Part shown: positions 1 through 7,332 of the stretch, piece by piece | Layout of the letters: each line of letters begins with the position of its first letter | Position numbering within the stretch: the stretch's first letter is position 1 | Assembly (NCBI GenBank): GCA_929200515.1 | Contig: CAKNAD010000054.1 | Location: forward strand, 1 to 13,284 | Source of the DNA: Candidatus Gorgonimonas leptogorgiae | GTDB taxonomy: Bacteria; Pseudomonadota; Gammaproteobacteria; Pseudomonadales; Endozoicomonadaceae | DNA length: 13,284 nt | Direction of reading: 5' to 3' | Translations under genes and position numbers: made by a program | Notes under the pieces: generated by a model | Told to the model about the DNA's origin: nothing | Seen by the model: only the letters and a program-made list of their open reading frames with translations | Database searches by the model: none

Positions 1-3
1 AGT

Positions 4-213
4 TTAGATATTTAAATAATCATCTAAACGATCTTCAAGATGGATTGCTAATTGTGACAATTCAATGCCATAACCATCGTTGTTTACTTTTTTTCCTATA
101 AAAATATACATTTCATCACATTCCACCTTAATTAAATAAACAATTATGTGACCATTGTTTTGTTTATTTTCATAAAGATATTTAAGATTAATTTCGTTTA
201 TATGCTGATCCAT
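4..213 (-). CDS. Small hypothetical protein, 69 residues
   Basis: A complete small open frame with ATG start and TAA stop. The product is acidic to neutral, with an alternation of hydrophobic and charged residues (HIIVYLIKVECDEMYIFIGKKV) that suggests a short beta-sheet followed by an amphipathic helix near the C-terminus. I see no signal peptide, membrane segment or recognisable motif. No strong Shine-Dalgarno sequence precedes the ATG. An earlier in-frame start is excluded because the nearest upstream ATG (minus strand, about 20 bases before) is out of frame and meets a stop at once. It lies 108 bp downstream of the large repeat protein and in the same direction, so it may be carried on the same transcript. 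The function is unknown. Because it is short and poorly supported by translation signals, it could also be a non-functional frame. Confidence 0.45.
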   Translation of the reverse strand: MDQHINEINLKYLYENKQNNGHIIVYLIKVECDEMYIFIGKKVNNDGYGIELSQLAIHLEDRLDDYLNI

Positions 214-321
214 CGTTTATTAAAATAACCATGGTATATCGTATAATTTTATAGTAATTTTTTTGCTATAGTATTCATTTTTAGCATATTCTTTTATTAA
301 GCGTTTTAATTTATTATGAAA

Positions 322-3300
322 TTATTTATCTTCAGTATATAAATATTCGTTAATTCTGGTATTAAATAAAATCGTAAAGTTAGTTAATGCTAATAAAGGA
401 AAAGTACCATTATAAATACCAAGATGATTATGTATTTTTCCTGTTCTTGTTTTTTGAGTAAAACTTTTTGGATAGGTTATACGATCTGAAACTCTAGTAT
501 CGTCAAATAATTCAGATGGTAGCTGTTTGCTATTAACATGAACAGAAAAACAATCTTGGATATCTGTTTCATCTTGTGTTATAGGTTGGTCAGCGGTCCA
601 ATATAATAGCTCAGTTGTTGTTCTCGTTAACCAATGTTGATAGTCTTTATCTTCTAGTTGCATAAAGCTTTGTAGGTTTACACTGTTATCTTGTAATATT
701 CCAGTTAAAAACTCAGTAAAAATATTTTCAATAAATTTAGATATATGGTTACAGTAGTTCTCGTTTTTATAATGATAATCAGCTGATTTTTTGTGTAATC
801 TGGCATGTAACAATATTATAGCGATTAAACATTCACAAATGATATTCGCTGTATATATATTTTGTTGTATGCTTTCAAATAGATGGGACTCGCTATCCCT
901 TCTATTAGCAACAGTTTCTATTTCTCCGTAAAGCTCATAATCTGCTAGATCACGTAATCCACTATAGCCGTAATCTGGACGTTCTGTTGCTGTAGAGTCC
1001 CAATTTTCTAGTTTGCCAGTCATGCTAAAAACATTTTGATTTAAAGTAAAATATCCATCAGCAGTACCTCTGGTAGTTGTAACAGGTAAGCCTCTTAAAA
1101 TCATATTTAAAACACTCCAGCTTCGATAATCCGTTTCATAATGAAAAAATGGTATAGTTGTATTGTGTAATATTCCATTAGATACAAATATTCCAAGATC
1201 ATGAGCAGCAGCTAATAATCCTTTTTCTGGTTTTATAAATGGATTATCTGGATTTTGTATATCTAGTTTGTGAGCATATTGCAAATAATCTATAGAACCT
1301 ACAAAAACTAATACATCTACACATTCAATATCATCTTCATCAAAAAATATATCTAATGTATCTTCACAGGTATGAACGCATTGAGGTAATATATTTATTG
1401 GTATTCTTACCATTTTACGTAATATAGGAATATTACTTTTTAAATTGTTTTTAAGTTGTTTTCCAGCATTATTTGTATCTAAAAATTGTAAAAAATGTCC
1501 TTCTTTTATAAAATCATCTAATGGTTCATATGGTTTTCTAAATTTGTAAAACATAGCCTCATTTTCATTTGTATCTACTTGTATTGTTCTTCCACCAGTA
1601 ACTTTTGCATTAGTAAATATATTTTTAGTTGTATCTAATGGTAATGTTTTTATTGTTTTTTTTAGCTGGTGTTCTTTTAATTCAGTAATTAAACTAGACG
1701 ATATTAATTTATTATAACCATTAAATTTATATAATGAAGATAAAAACCTAGCAGCAAAATTTGCTGGTATTTGGTTTTGCAAAGGATTAGTTCTAGCATA
1801 TAATTCTGTTATATCTGGTTGTGGGTAACCAATATTACCTTGGGTTATATCTTTAAATATTTTATCTTTAAGGTTTTGAGGTATGTTAGGTGATTTTAAC
1901 AGCTTAATAAATACTCTAGAACATCTAGCACTACATTTCAAAGTATGAACATAAATTTTTTGTTGCATATTAGCGTTAAATAATTTATGAGAATATAAAA
2001 ATTCAGTAAACTTAATATCAAATCTAGAATCATCTTGAACATATTCATCTATTAGCTCTGTTAATATATTCTCTGTAATCATAGATTCAGGCATTTGCTT
2101 TATATATGATCTATTAACATTAATACAAAGATAAATCCACTGATCTACAGTTTTGATTTCATTCGGTATATTTTTTAAAAAAGTATTTTTTTTTCTTACT
2201 AAAGTTGTATTTGCTAAATGGCTACAACTATTAAAAAAATAATCAGGAAGAATACCATTATATTTTTCAGAATTCTGTCTAGCTTGTAAAAGCATTTCTT
2301 CTTCATAAGGGCAAACAGATACACTGCTAAGCCAATTATTAAATAAGTAGCTAATGATTTGATCATCAGATTTAATTTGTTCAGGAAGATATTGGTAATT
2401 ATAACGGTCATCTTGCAAAAAAGATAAACACTGTGTTGCTGATAAATAATCAGGAATATATCGAAGTAACCCACTTGCCTTGAGTTTGTTATTCTTATTA
2501 AGTCTTTCCCATACAGCTTGTTGTATTGCTTCTTTGTGCTCTATAAAATATTCATCTGTAATATTTAACGGATTTTCATGGAGGAAAATACGATCGCTAT
2601 TATGTTTTATCGCAAGTAGTATAAGTTCTAAGGTTAAAAATTCTTTGGGTACTAAGCGAATTGAATATTTAGCAGTTTCTTTGAAAAGATTTTTAGTTGA
2701 AACAGCATCAAAATTTTGTAAAAATTCATTATTAAACACGCATTTTGTACAAATAATATCTAAATTTTCTTTTAATATATTTTTTGGGAGTAATTCTATT
2801 CCTGATACTTGTATATTAGGATTGTCTTTTATTATATTTATAAGTGTTTGTTGCAAATTTTGTCTAAAATTAGATGGAATTAAAGCAAAGTTTATTTTAT
2901 CACAAGAGTTTAAATATTTTCGACACATCGCAAAATCTTTATATTTATCATCAAAGTAAATAAAATTCTTGCATCTATGTTCAAAAGATATATTGCATAT
3001 TTCTTGTGTTTGCAATTCTTTAGGGATATATTCTATGCAAGAATAAACATTTGCAGCAAATGCTTTGAGGGCTATACAAGGAATTTGCTTTATTTCTTCA
3101 GGTAATGTTTTAAAATTCAAAAAATTATTTTCACATAAATCTTCAATGATTTCTGGTCTGTCTTTTAAATCAATAATATCTTGCTCTGTAAAAGTATACA
3201 TTTTTGATAGCATCTTTAACTGTTCGCATGTTAATTGCTTTAGCAAACCGCCATTTTTAAAATGTAATATAATTTTATACTCCTCTTGGCTAAGAGAAAT

Positions 3301-3450
3301 ATTTTCCATGTTTGTTATTGTTTTTTCTGTATTTTCAATGTGAAAATTTGAATTATTAGTAATAACTTTAGCTGAATTTTCTTTAGCTGCATTATTATTT
3401 TCAGCAGGTATAAAAGATATATCTGTTTTTGTATTTATAGTGCAATCCAT
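322..3450 (-). CDS. Large repeat protein with possible kinase-like C-terminal region, effector candidate (1042 residues)
   Basis: Seen: a complete 1042-residue frame with a good ribosome site (AAAGGA about 7 bases before the ATG). There is no signal peptide and no clear membrane segment. Residues 1-55 are polar and Asn/Lys/Thr-rich, like a flexible leader. Residues about 110-460 contain imperfect repeats around a core of the type hydrophobic-x-x-[IL]-P-x-x-[IL], e.g. FKTLPEEI (113), IEYIPKEL (139), IELLPKNI (218), IRLVPKEF (264), LRYIPDYL (329), YQYLPEQI (352), LKNIPNEI (425), IKQMPESM (450). Each is followed by a helical stretch. Residues about 615-840 look like a separate domain: a Gly-rich turn (TGGRT), a Lys-rich strand (FYKFRK, 634-639), a helix with Glu650, HDLGI at 750-754 and GLRDLADYE at 831-839. 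Known: LP-type repeats of this kind occur in large proteins of intracellular bacteria. Inferred: a kinase-like C-terminal fold and a role in host interaction. The catalytic HRD and DFG motifs are not clearly present, so the enzymatic call is weak. Confidence 0.6.
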   Translation of the reverse strand: MDCTINTKTDISFIPAENNNAAKENSAKVITNNSNFHIENTEKTITNMENISLSQEEYKIILHFKNGGLLKQLTCEQLKMLSKMYTFTEQDIIDLKDRPEIIEDLCENNFLNFKTLPEEIKQIPCIALKAFAANVYSCIEYIPKELQTQEICNISFEHRCKNFIYFDDKYKDFAMCRKYLNSCDKINFALIPSNFRQNLQQTLINIIKDNPNIQVSGIELLPKNILKENLDIICTKCVFNNEFLQNFDAVSTKNLFKETAKYSIRLVPKEFLTLELILLAIKHNSDRIFLHENPLNITDEYFIEHKEAIQQAVWERLNKNNKLKASGLLRYIPDYLSATQCLSFLQDDRYNYQYLPEQIKSDDQIISYLFNNWLSSVSVCPYEEEMLLQARQNSEKYNGILPDYFFNSCSHLANTTLVRKKNTFLKNIPNEIKTVDQWIYLCINVNRSYIKQMPESMITENILTELIDEYVQDDSRFDIKFTEFLYSHKLFNANMQQKIYVHTLKCSARCSRVFIKLLKSPNIPQNLKDKIFKDITQGNIGYPQPDITELYARTNPLQNQIPANFAARFLSSLYKFNGYNKLISSSLITELKEHQLKKTIKTLPLDTTKNIFTNAKVTGGRTIQVDTNENEAMFYKFRKPYEPLDDFIKEGHFLQFLDTNNAGKQLKNNLKSNIPILRKMVRIPINILPQCVHTCEDTLDIFFDEDDIECVDVLVFVGSIDYLQYAHKLDIQNPDNPFIKPEKGLLAAAHDLGIFVSNGILHNTTIPFFHYETDYRSWSVLNMILRGLPVTTTRGTADGYFTLNQNVFSMTGKLENWDSTATERPDYGYSGLRDLADYELYGEIETVANRRDSESHLFESIQQNIYTANIICECLIAIILLHARLHKKSADYHYKNENYCNHISKFIENIFTEFLTGILQDNSVNLQSFMQLEDKDYQHWLTRTTTELLYWTADQPITQDETDIQDCFSVHVNSKQLPSELFDDTRVSDRITYPKSFTQKTRTGKIHNHLGIYNGTFPLLALTNFTILFNTRINEYLYTEDK

Positions 3451-3794
3451 CTGTAATCCTTTAATTGTTATTAACTTAAGTTACGTACTTTAATAAAAAC
3501 ATGGGAGTTTTTTATGTATACAAACAATTACTTTGTATTGTTATTGAGCAACTTGATAGCTTGTATTCCAGATAAGCTTCTTAGCTTATAATTTATAGTT
3601 TTTGTAAAACTAAGTCCTATTTTTAACTCTATAATATAGACATTTATATTTTTAAATAGTTCAGTTTATATTTTGTAGAAATTATTTTAAGTGGGTAACT
3701 TGAACTATTAAGTTAAATTTTATTTTTCAATGTCATTTACTGTTATAATCACTTGCTGAAAACTCGCATTTCCAACTGCCACGTGTATATATAC
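3451..3794. other. Gene-free stretch between the two left-hand minus-strand genes
   Basis: This 344-bp AT-rich stretch is the leader side of the 1042-residue gene and the tail side of the 307-residue gene. The only clear structures are the Shine-Dalgarno sequence of the large gene (TCCTT on the plus strand, 3457-3461) and a 7-bp hairpin at 3572-3589 (ataagct / agcttat, 4-base loop). The hairpin has no T-run on either side and is not a convincing terminator. I found no convincing promoter pair, tRNA or small gene here. The length suggests the large gene has its own promoter rather than being read only from upstream. Confidence 0.5.
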
Positions 3795-4718
3795 TTAGGG
3801 TATATTCTTTACCTTAACTTTATTTAATTTAAGTTCAGCAAAATATAGATATTGATCGAAAGTTTTAATCTGATTAAAAATATGCACGCTACTAACAGCA
3901 TGACCATATTCTATTAATTCTATTTTTTTTATACAATCCATGTCGTTTTCAAATTCAATAAAAATATTATAAGGAGAAATAGTAATCGGATTACTAGGAT
4001 TTTGCGTTATTATGTGTAATAAATCAGACAAAGCAACCATAACTTTTTTAACTTGCTTGTTTTGCATTTGATTATTATTTACTGATGTAAAAACTTTAGC
4101 TTTATATTTTTTATCTTTTATAATAAATAATCCTTTATTAACCAAAAAATCAGCTAAAGAAATTCCTGTGTTTTTTTTTTTTATATGGTATAAACCATTA
4201 TAGTTATAATCGTATAACTCAGCAATACTAAAAGAATTATTTTTAGAATATTTACTCCAAAAAGCATAATTCTTTATTTCTCTTTGAGCTAAAACTAGTC
4301 CTTTGTTACCTCGTAAAACATTTAGCTTAAATACTTTAGTTGATGTTTGGTCATCATTAATTATGCTAAATACAACACTATTATTTCCTTTTCCTAAATA
4401 AGGTAATTTTAATGTAAGCTGTAACTCATCACCATACTTAAAGACAGTGGTATCTCCAGTTTTACCCATTATTGTAGTTTTTATTTTCTCTAAAAACTGC
4501 TCAACCTCATGTAAATTTTTTGGTGGATTGATAATTTCATCATCTATATAAACAGTGGCAAAACTATTATGCTTTAAGTTAATGCTGTAATCATTTGCTG
4601 ATTGTGTTTCACTTGATTTTACAGCAGATAAATTACAATCTTTAGCAGTTGCAACAAGTGATAGAGTAATCGTATATATAAAAATTGATACAATATGAAA
4701 TAATTTATGTTTTTTCAT
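3795..4718 (-). CDS. Secreted pseudokinase-like protein (307 residues)
   Basis: Seen: an N-terminal signal peptide (MKKHK, hydrophobic core to about residue 21, likely cleavage after VATA near residue 25). The mature part carries protein-kinase-like landmarks in order: a Gly-rich loop LGKGNNSVVF (108-117), a beta-3 lysine in VFKL (Lys131), a helix-C glutamate in REIKN (Glu147), a catalytic-loop equivalent PITISPYNIFI (244-254), and IELIEYG (266-272) where DFG is expected. The HRD aspartate is replaced (PIT), the catalytic-loop lysine is Ser, and DFG reads EYG, although the loop Asn251 and following NIFI are kept. Inferred: a kinase fold with ATP-binding features but probably impaired or non-canonical catalysis, exported to the periplasm or beyond. 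A run of 12 A residues lies in the coding strand at 4171-4182. The start has AAAGGA about 12 bases upstream. It lies between epmB and the large repeat gene, all on the minus strand. Confidence 0.6.
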   Translation of the reverse strand: MKKHKLFHIVSIFIYTITLSLVATAKDCNLSAVKSSETQSANDYSINLKHNSFATVYIDDEIINPPKNLHEVEQFLEKIKTTIMGKTGDTTVFKYGDELQLTLKLPYLGKGNNSVVFSIINDDQTSTKVFKLNVLRGNKGLVLAQREIKNYAFWSKYSKNNSFSIAELYDYNYNGLYHIKKKNTGISLADFLVNKGLFIIKDKKYKAKVFTSVNNNQMQNKQVKKVMVALSDLLHIITQNPSNPITISPYNIFIEFENDMDCIKKIELIEYGHAVSSVHIFNQIKTFDQYLYFAELKLNKVKVKNIP

Positions 4719-4770
4719 TATTTTTAAAAATCCTTTTAATGTTACTAACTATTAACTTTAAAGGTATATA

Positions 4771-4798
4771 ATAATACTATAAAAAATAATGAATTCAA
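4771..4798 (-). promoter_or_regulatory. Candidate sigma-70 promoter for the secreted pseudokinase gene
   Basis: On the minus strand, TTGAAT (4793-4798, 4 of 6 matches to the -35 consensus) and TATTAT (4771-4776, 5 of 6 matches to the -10) are separated by 16 bp. Transcription would begin near 4764, giving a leader of about 45 bases that contains the AAAGGA ribosome site. AT-rich DNA produces such matches by chance, so this is only a candidate. Confidence 0.35.
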
Positions 4799-4817
4799 GT
4801 TTTTTATCTGCACTTGA
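4795..4817 (-). terminator. Weak hairpin downstream of epmB
   Basis: Twelve bases beyond the epmB stop, the minus strand can form a 6-bp stem (tcaagt / acttga) with an 11-base loop, followed by a T-rich stretch. The stem is short and AT-rich, and it overlaps the proposed -35 box of the next gene, so it may be a weak terminator or nothing. I see no better termination signal for epmB. Confidence 0.2.
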
Positions 4818-4828
4818 CATTTTCAAAA

Positions 4829-5848
4829 CTAAAAAACTTTAGTCTTACATTTTTCTCCAGGAATCTCTTTAACTAATTTAGGAACCAGATACCCAGGTGC
4901 AATATTTGCTAGTTGTTTAACAATGCTTATTGCTTGTTGTTCTTTAACTTCAAAATGCTTAGTTCCATGCACTAAATCAAGTAAATGCAAATAATACGGC
5001 AACACCGCATTAACAAATAATTTTTCTGATAAATCATACAAAGCTTCACTTGAGTCGTTTACCCCACGTAATAAAACCGCTTGGTTTAACAATGTAACCC
5101 CAGCATTTTTTAGTAAGAGTAATGCTTGTTGCACATTTTCATCAATTTCTTGAGCATGATTGCAATGAATAACAATAACTACTTTAAATCTTGAGTTAGT
5201 TATTATAGATAATAATTTACTTGTTATTCTATCAGGAATCATAATTGGTAACCGAGTATGAATTCTGAGAGTGCTAATATTATTTATAGTCTCTAAGTCT
5301 TTAATTAGATCTTCCAAATAATTATCTGAAGCTATTAATGGATCGCCACCACTAAGAATTACTTCTTTTATACTAGAGTGAGAACGCAAGTAAGTTAATA
5401 TTTGCTCACGTTGATTTTTAGCAGTGCGGTGATCAGAATAAGGAAAGTAACGGCGAAAACAGTAACGACAATTTACTGCACAAGCACTAGTAGTTATTAA
5501 TAAGACTCTACCTTGATATTTATGAATTAAACCAGAAGTTGGACTGTAATCTTTTTCAGCAAGTGGATCAAAACTAAACCCCTCGTTAATTGCCAACTCT
5601 TCAGTTGTAGGTAAAATTTGCTTTAATAAGGGATCATTAATATTACCTTTTTTGATTCTAGAAATAAACGCTAAAGGTGTTCTTAATGCAAAAGATTTAC
5701 TTGAAGTTATTATTTGTGGCAATAGTTTAATATCTAAGTTAAGGTATTTAAGTAGCTTTTTAGGGTCTACTTTACTTTGCGTAAGTTGTTGTTGCCATGA
5801 AATAGTTTTATTATTTGTTATTAAAGTTGTATAATCAGAAGCTATCAT
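4829..5848 (-). CDS. epmB: EF-P (R)-beta-lysine-forming aminomutase EpmB
   Basis: A radical-SAM, PLP-dependent lysine 2,3-aminomutase-like enzyme that converts (S)-alpha-lysine to (R)-beta-lysine, which EpmA attaches to Lys34 of elongation factor P. Seen: the radical-SAM cluster motif CAVNCRYC (Cys123, Cys127, Cys130), followed by FRRYFPY; SGGDP at 166-170; RIHTRLP at 195-201; LLNQAVLLRGVND at 253-265; DLVHGTKHF at 291-299; and a C-terminal GEKCKT segment, where the PLP-binding lysine of the family is expected. The length, 339 residues, is that of EpmB, shorter than catabolic lysine aminomutases, which carry extra domains. The ATG has GAGAG about 9 bases upstream. It is divergent from efp with only 33 bp between start codons, and this pairing is the strongest argument for EpmB over a catabolic enzyme. 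EpmA is not in the window. Confidence 0.93.
   Translation of the reverse strand: MIASDYTTLITNNKTISWQQQLTQSKVDPKKLLKYLNLDIKLLPQIITSSKSFALRTPLAFISRIKKGNINDPLLKQILPTTEELAINEGFSFDPLAEKDYSPTSGLIHKYQGRVLLITTSACAVNCRYCFRRYFPYSDHRTAKNQREQILTYLRSHSSIKEVILSGGDPLIASDNYLEDLIKDLETINNISTLRIHTRLPIMIPDRITSKLLSIITNSRFKVVIVIHCNHAQEIDENVQQALLLLKNAGVTLLNQAVLLRGVNDSSEALYDLSEKLFVNAVLPYYLHLLDLVHGTKHFEVKEQQAISIVKQLANIAPGYLVPKLVKEIPGEKCKTKVF
5830..5835 (+). promoter_or_regulatory. Candidate -10 box of the efp promoter, inside epmB
   Basis: A perfect TATAAT lies on the plus strand 47 bases before the efp ATG, within the first codons of epmB. The matching -35 region (around 5806-5812, T-rich) is poor. A start near 5842 would give a leader of about 40 bases. 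With only 33 bp between the two start codons, the efp promoter has to overlap the epmB coding sequence or its promoter. Confidence 0.4.
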
Positions 5849-5881
5849 TATTTAACTCTCATTAAGGTATATGGAAAAAAA

Positions 5882-6454
5882 ATGGCTAGTTATAGTACCA
5901 ATGAATTTCGCTCTGGTTTAAAAGTAATGCTTGAAGGCGATCCTTGTTCTATTGTCGAGAACGAATTTGTAAAGCCTGGTAAAGGTCAAGCTTTTAGTAG
6001 GGTAAAACTTAGAAACCTAATTAATAATAGAATATGGGAGCGAACCTTTAAATCTGGTGACCGCCTAGAAGCCGCTGACGTTCTTGAAGTCGACATGGAA
6101 TTTCTATACTCAGATGGCTCTTTCTGGCACTTTATGATGACAGATGGTAGCTTTGAACAACATGCAGCCTCTGAAGCAGCAATGGGTGACACTGTAAACT
6201 GGCTTAAAGAGCAATGTGTATATACTGTAACATTATTTAATGGTTCAGCAATATCGGTTTCTCCTCCTAATTTTGTTGAACTTAAAGTAGCTGAAACAGA
6301 CCCAGGCTTAAAAGGCGATACCGCTCAAGGTGCAACTAAGCCTGCTACTTTAGAAACTGGTGCTATTATTAGAGTACCGCTATTTATAAATAGAGAAGAT
6401 ATATTAAAAATAGATACTAGAACTAAAGAATATGTCAGTAGGGCAAAAACATAG
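5882..6454 (+). CDS. efp: Elongation factor P
   Basis: EF-P binds the ribosome between the P and E sites and relieves stalling at consecutive prolines. The 190-residue product has the full family pattern: an N-terminal KOW-like domain with the modification loop KPGKGQAF (Lys34, the residue beta-lysylated by EpmA/EpmB), a middle OB domain (EFLYSDGSFWHFM), and a C-terminal OB domain with the family signature around VAETDPGLKGDTAQGATKPA and the ending DTRTKEYVSRAK. The length and Lys34 position match the Escherichia coli protein. The ATG has GGA 6 bases upstream. It is divergently transcribed from epmB, so the enzyme and its target protein sit side by side. A long imperfect hairpin follows 10 bases after the stop. 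Confidence 0.97.
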   Translation: MASYSTNEFRSGLKVMLEGDPCSIVENEFVKPGKGQAFSRVKLRNLINNRIWERTFKSGDRLEAADVLEVDMEFLYSDGSFWHFMMTDGSFEQHAASEAAMGDTVNWLKEQCVYTVTLFNGSAISVSPPNFVELKVAETDPGLKGDTAQGATKPATLETGAIIRVPLFINREDILKIDTRTKEYVSRAKT

Positions 6455-6464
6455 CACAAAATAA

Positions 6465-6507
6465 TAGAAGGTGCATCATTATAGCATAAGTAATGATACA
6501 TCTTCTA
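6465..6507 (+). terminator. Long hairpin after efp
   Basis: Positions 6465-6481 and 6491-6507 are complementary over 17 bp with one G-T pair and one mismatch, around a 9-base loop. The hairpin starts 10 bases after the efp stop. It is much longer than expected by chance, but no T-run follows it on the plus strand, so it may act as a transcript-end or stability structure rather than a classical intrinsic terminator. It also contains the furthest-upstream ATG of the next gene (6493), which argues against that start. Confidence 0.45.
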
Positions 6508-6552
6508 GTAAACCATCCTGAATCTTATAAAATCAGCAAGATACCACATTTT

Positions 6553-7311
6553 ATGTTAAATAAATTCATTACCCCAATTAAATTAGTATTTTATTGGCTA
6601 AGAACTTTGTTATTTTATTTGCTTTTTTCTATCTGGACTGCTTGTTTTTCAGTTTTAGTAGTAGCTTATGCTATTATTTTTCGTTCAAAGTTTAATCATA
6701 GTCTAGCAATTAAGCCTTGGGGAGTAGTAACTATATACCTAGCTAAATGGATAGCAGGCATTAGTTGGAAAGTCGTAGGCAAAGAAAACATACCTAAAAA
6801 ACCTTGTGTATTATTGAGTAATCATCAAAGTGCATGGGAAACATTTTTCTTTCAGGCTTTTTTTTCTCCACAAGTTACTGTTGTTAAAAAAGAATTATTG
6901 CGAATTCCTTTTTTTGGACAATCACTAGCTGCTGCTAAAGCTATTGCTATCGATAGAAGCAAACCTAAGCAAGCATTAAGCCAAATAAAAACTCAAGGAA
7001 AACAAGCTATTGATGCCAAAAAATGGGTATTAATCTTTCCTGAAGGCACTAGGTCAAAAGCAAAAACTATCAAGAAGTTTTCTCGTGGAGGAGCTTCTTT
7101 AGCGAAACACGCTCAAACTGTAGCTTTACCTATAGCACAAAATTCCGGGTGCTGTTGGCTTAATAATTCTTGGTTAAAACGACCAGGCGAAATTAAAATT
7201 ACTATTTTAAAACCAATAACAACCGATGATAAAACTCCTGAAGAAATTACTAACTTAGCACATGATATGATTAAAGATACGTTATCTAACATCAATAAAG
7301 CTTCTCAATAA
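6553..7311 (+). CDS. plsC: 1-acyl-sn-glycerol-3-phosphate acyltransferase (PlsC family)
   Basis: A membrane acyltransferase that converts lysophosphatidic acid to phosphatidic acid in phospholipid synthesis. With the start used here the product has 252 residues: hydrophobic segments in the first 45 residues, the active-site motif NHQSAWE (His91 and Glu96, the H-x4-E variant of the usual H-x4-D), the RIPFFGQSL block, IAIDRSKP, and the substrate-binding FPEGTRS at 162-168. The frame is open further upstream to an ATG at 6493, which would add 20 polar residues. I prefer 6553 because the 6493 ATG lies inside the hairpin after efp and homologues usually begin just before the membrane segment. Neither start has a strong Shine-Dalgarno sequence. 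The ribH start follows 21 bp after the stop. A role in acylating another lysophospholipid cannot be excluded. Confidence 0.88.
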   Translation: MLNKFITPIKLVFYWLRTLLFYLLFSIWTACFSVLVVAYAIIFRSKFNHSLAIKPWGVVTIYLAKWIAGISWKVVGKENIPKKPCVLLSNHQSAWETFFFQAFFSPQVTVVKKELLRIPFFGQSLAAAKAIAIDRSKPKQALSQIKTQGKQAIDAKKWVLIFPEGTRSKAKTIKKFSRGGASLAKHAQTVALPIAQNSGCCWLNNSWLKRPGEIKITILKPITTDDKTPEEITNLAHDMIKDTLSNINKASQ

Positions 7312-7332
7312 CTAACAAATATAGGATATTTC

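Noticed and set aside
2480..2959. Plus-strand open frame opposite the large repeat gene
   Set aside because: It is the reverse shadow of a strong minus-strand gene; the product is a Ser/Phe/Leu-rich sequence without motifs, as expected from antisense AT-rich coding DNA.
3572..3589. 7-bp hairpin as a terminator of the pseudokinase gene
   Set aside because: It lies over 200 bp past the stop and has no adjacent T-run on the minus strand.
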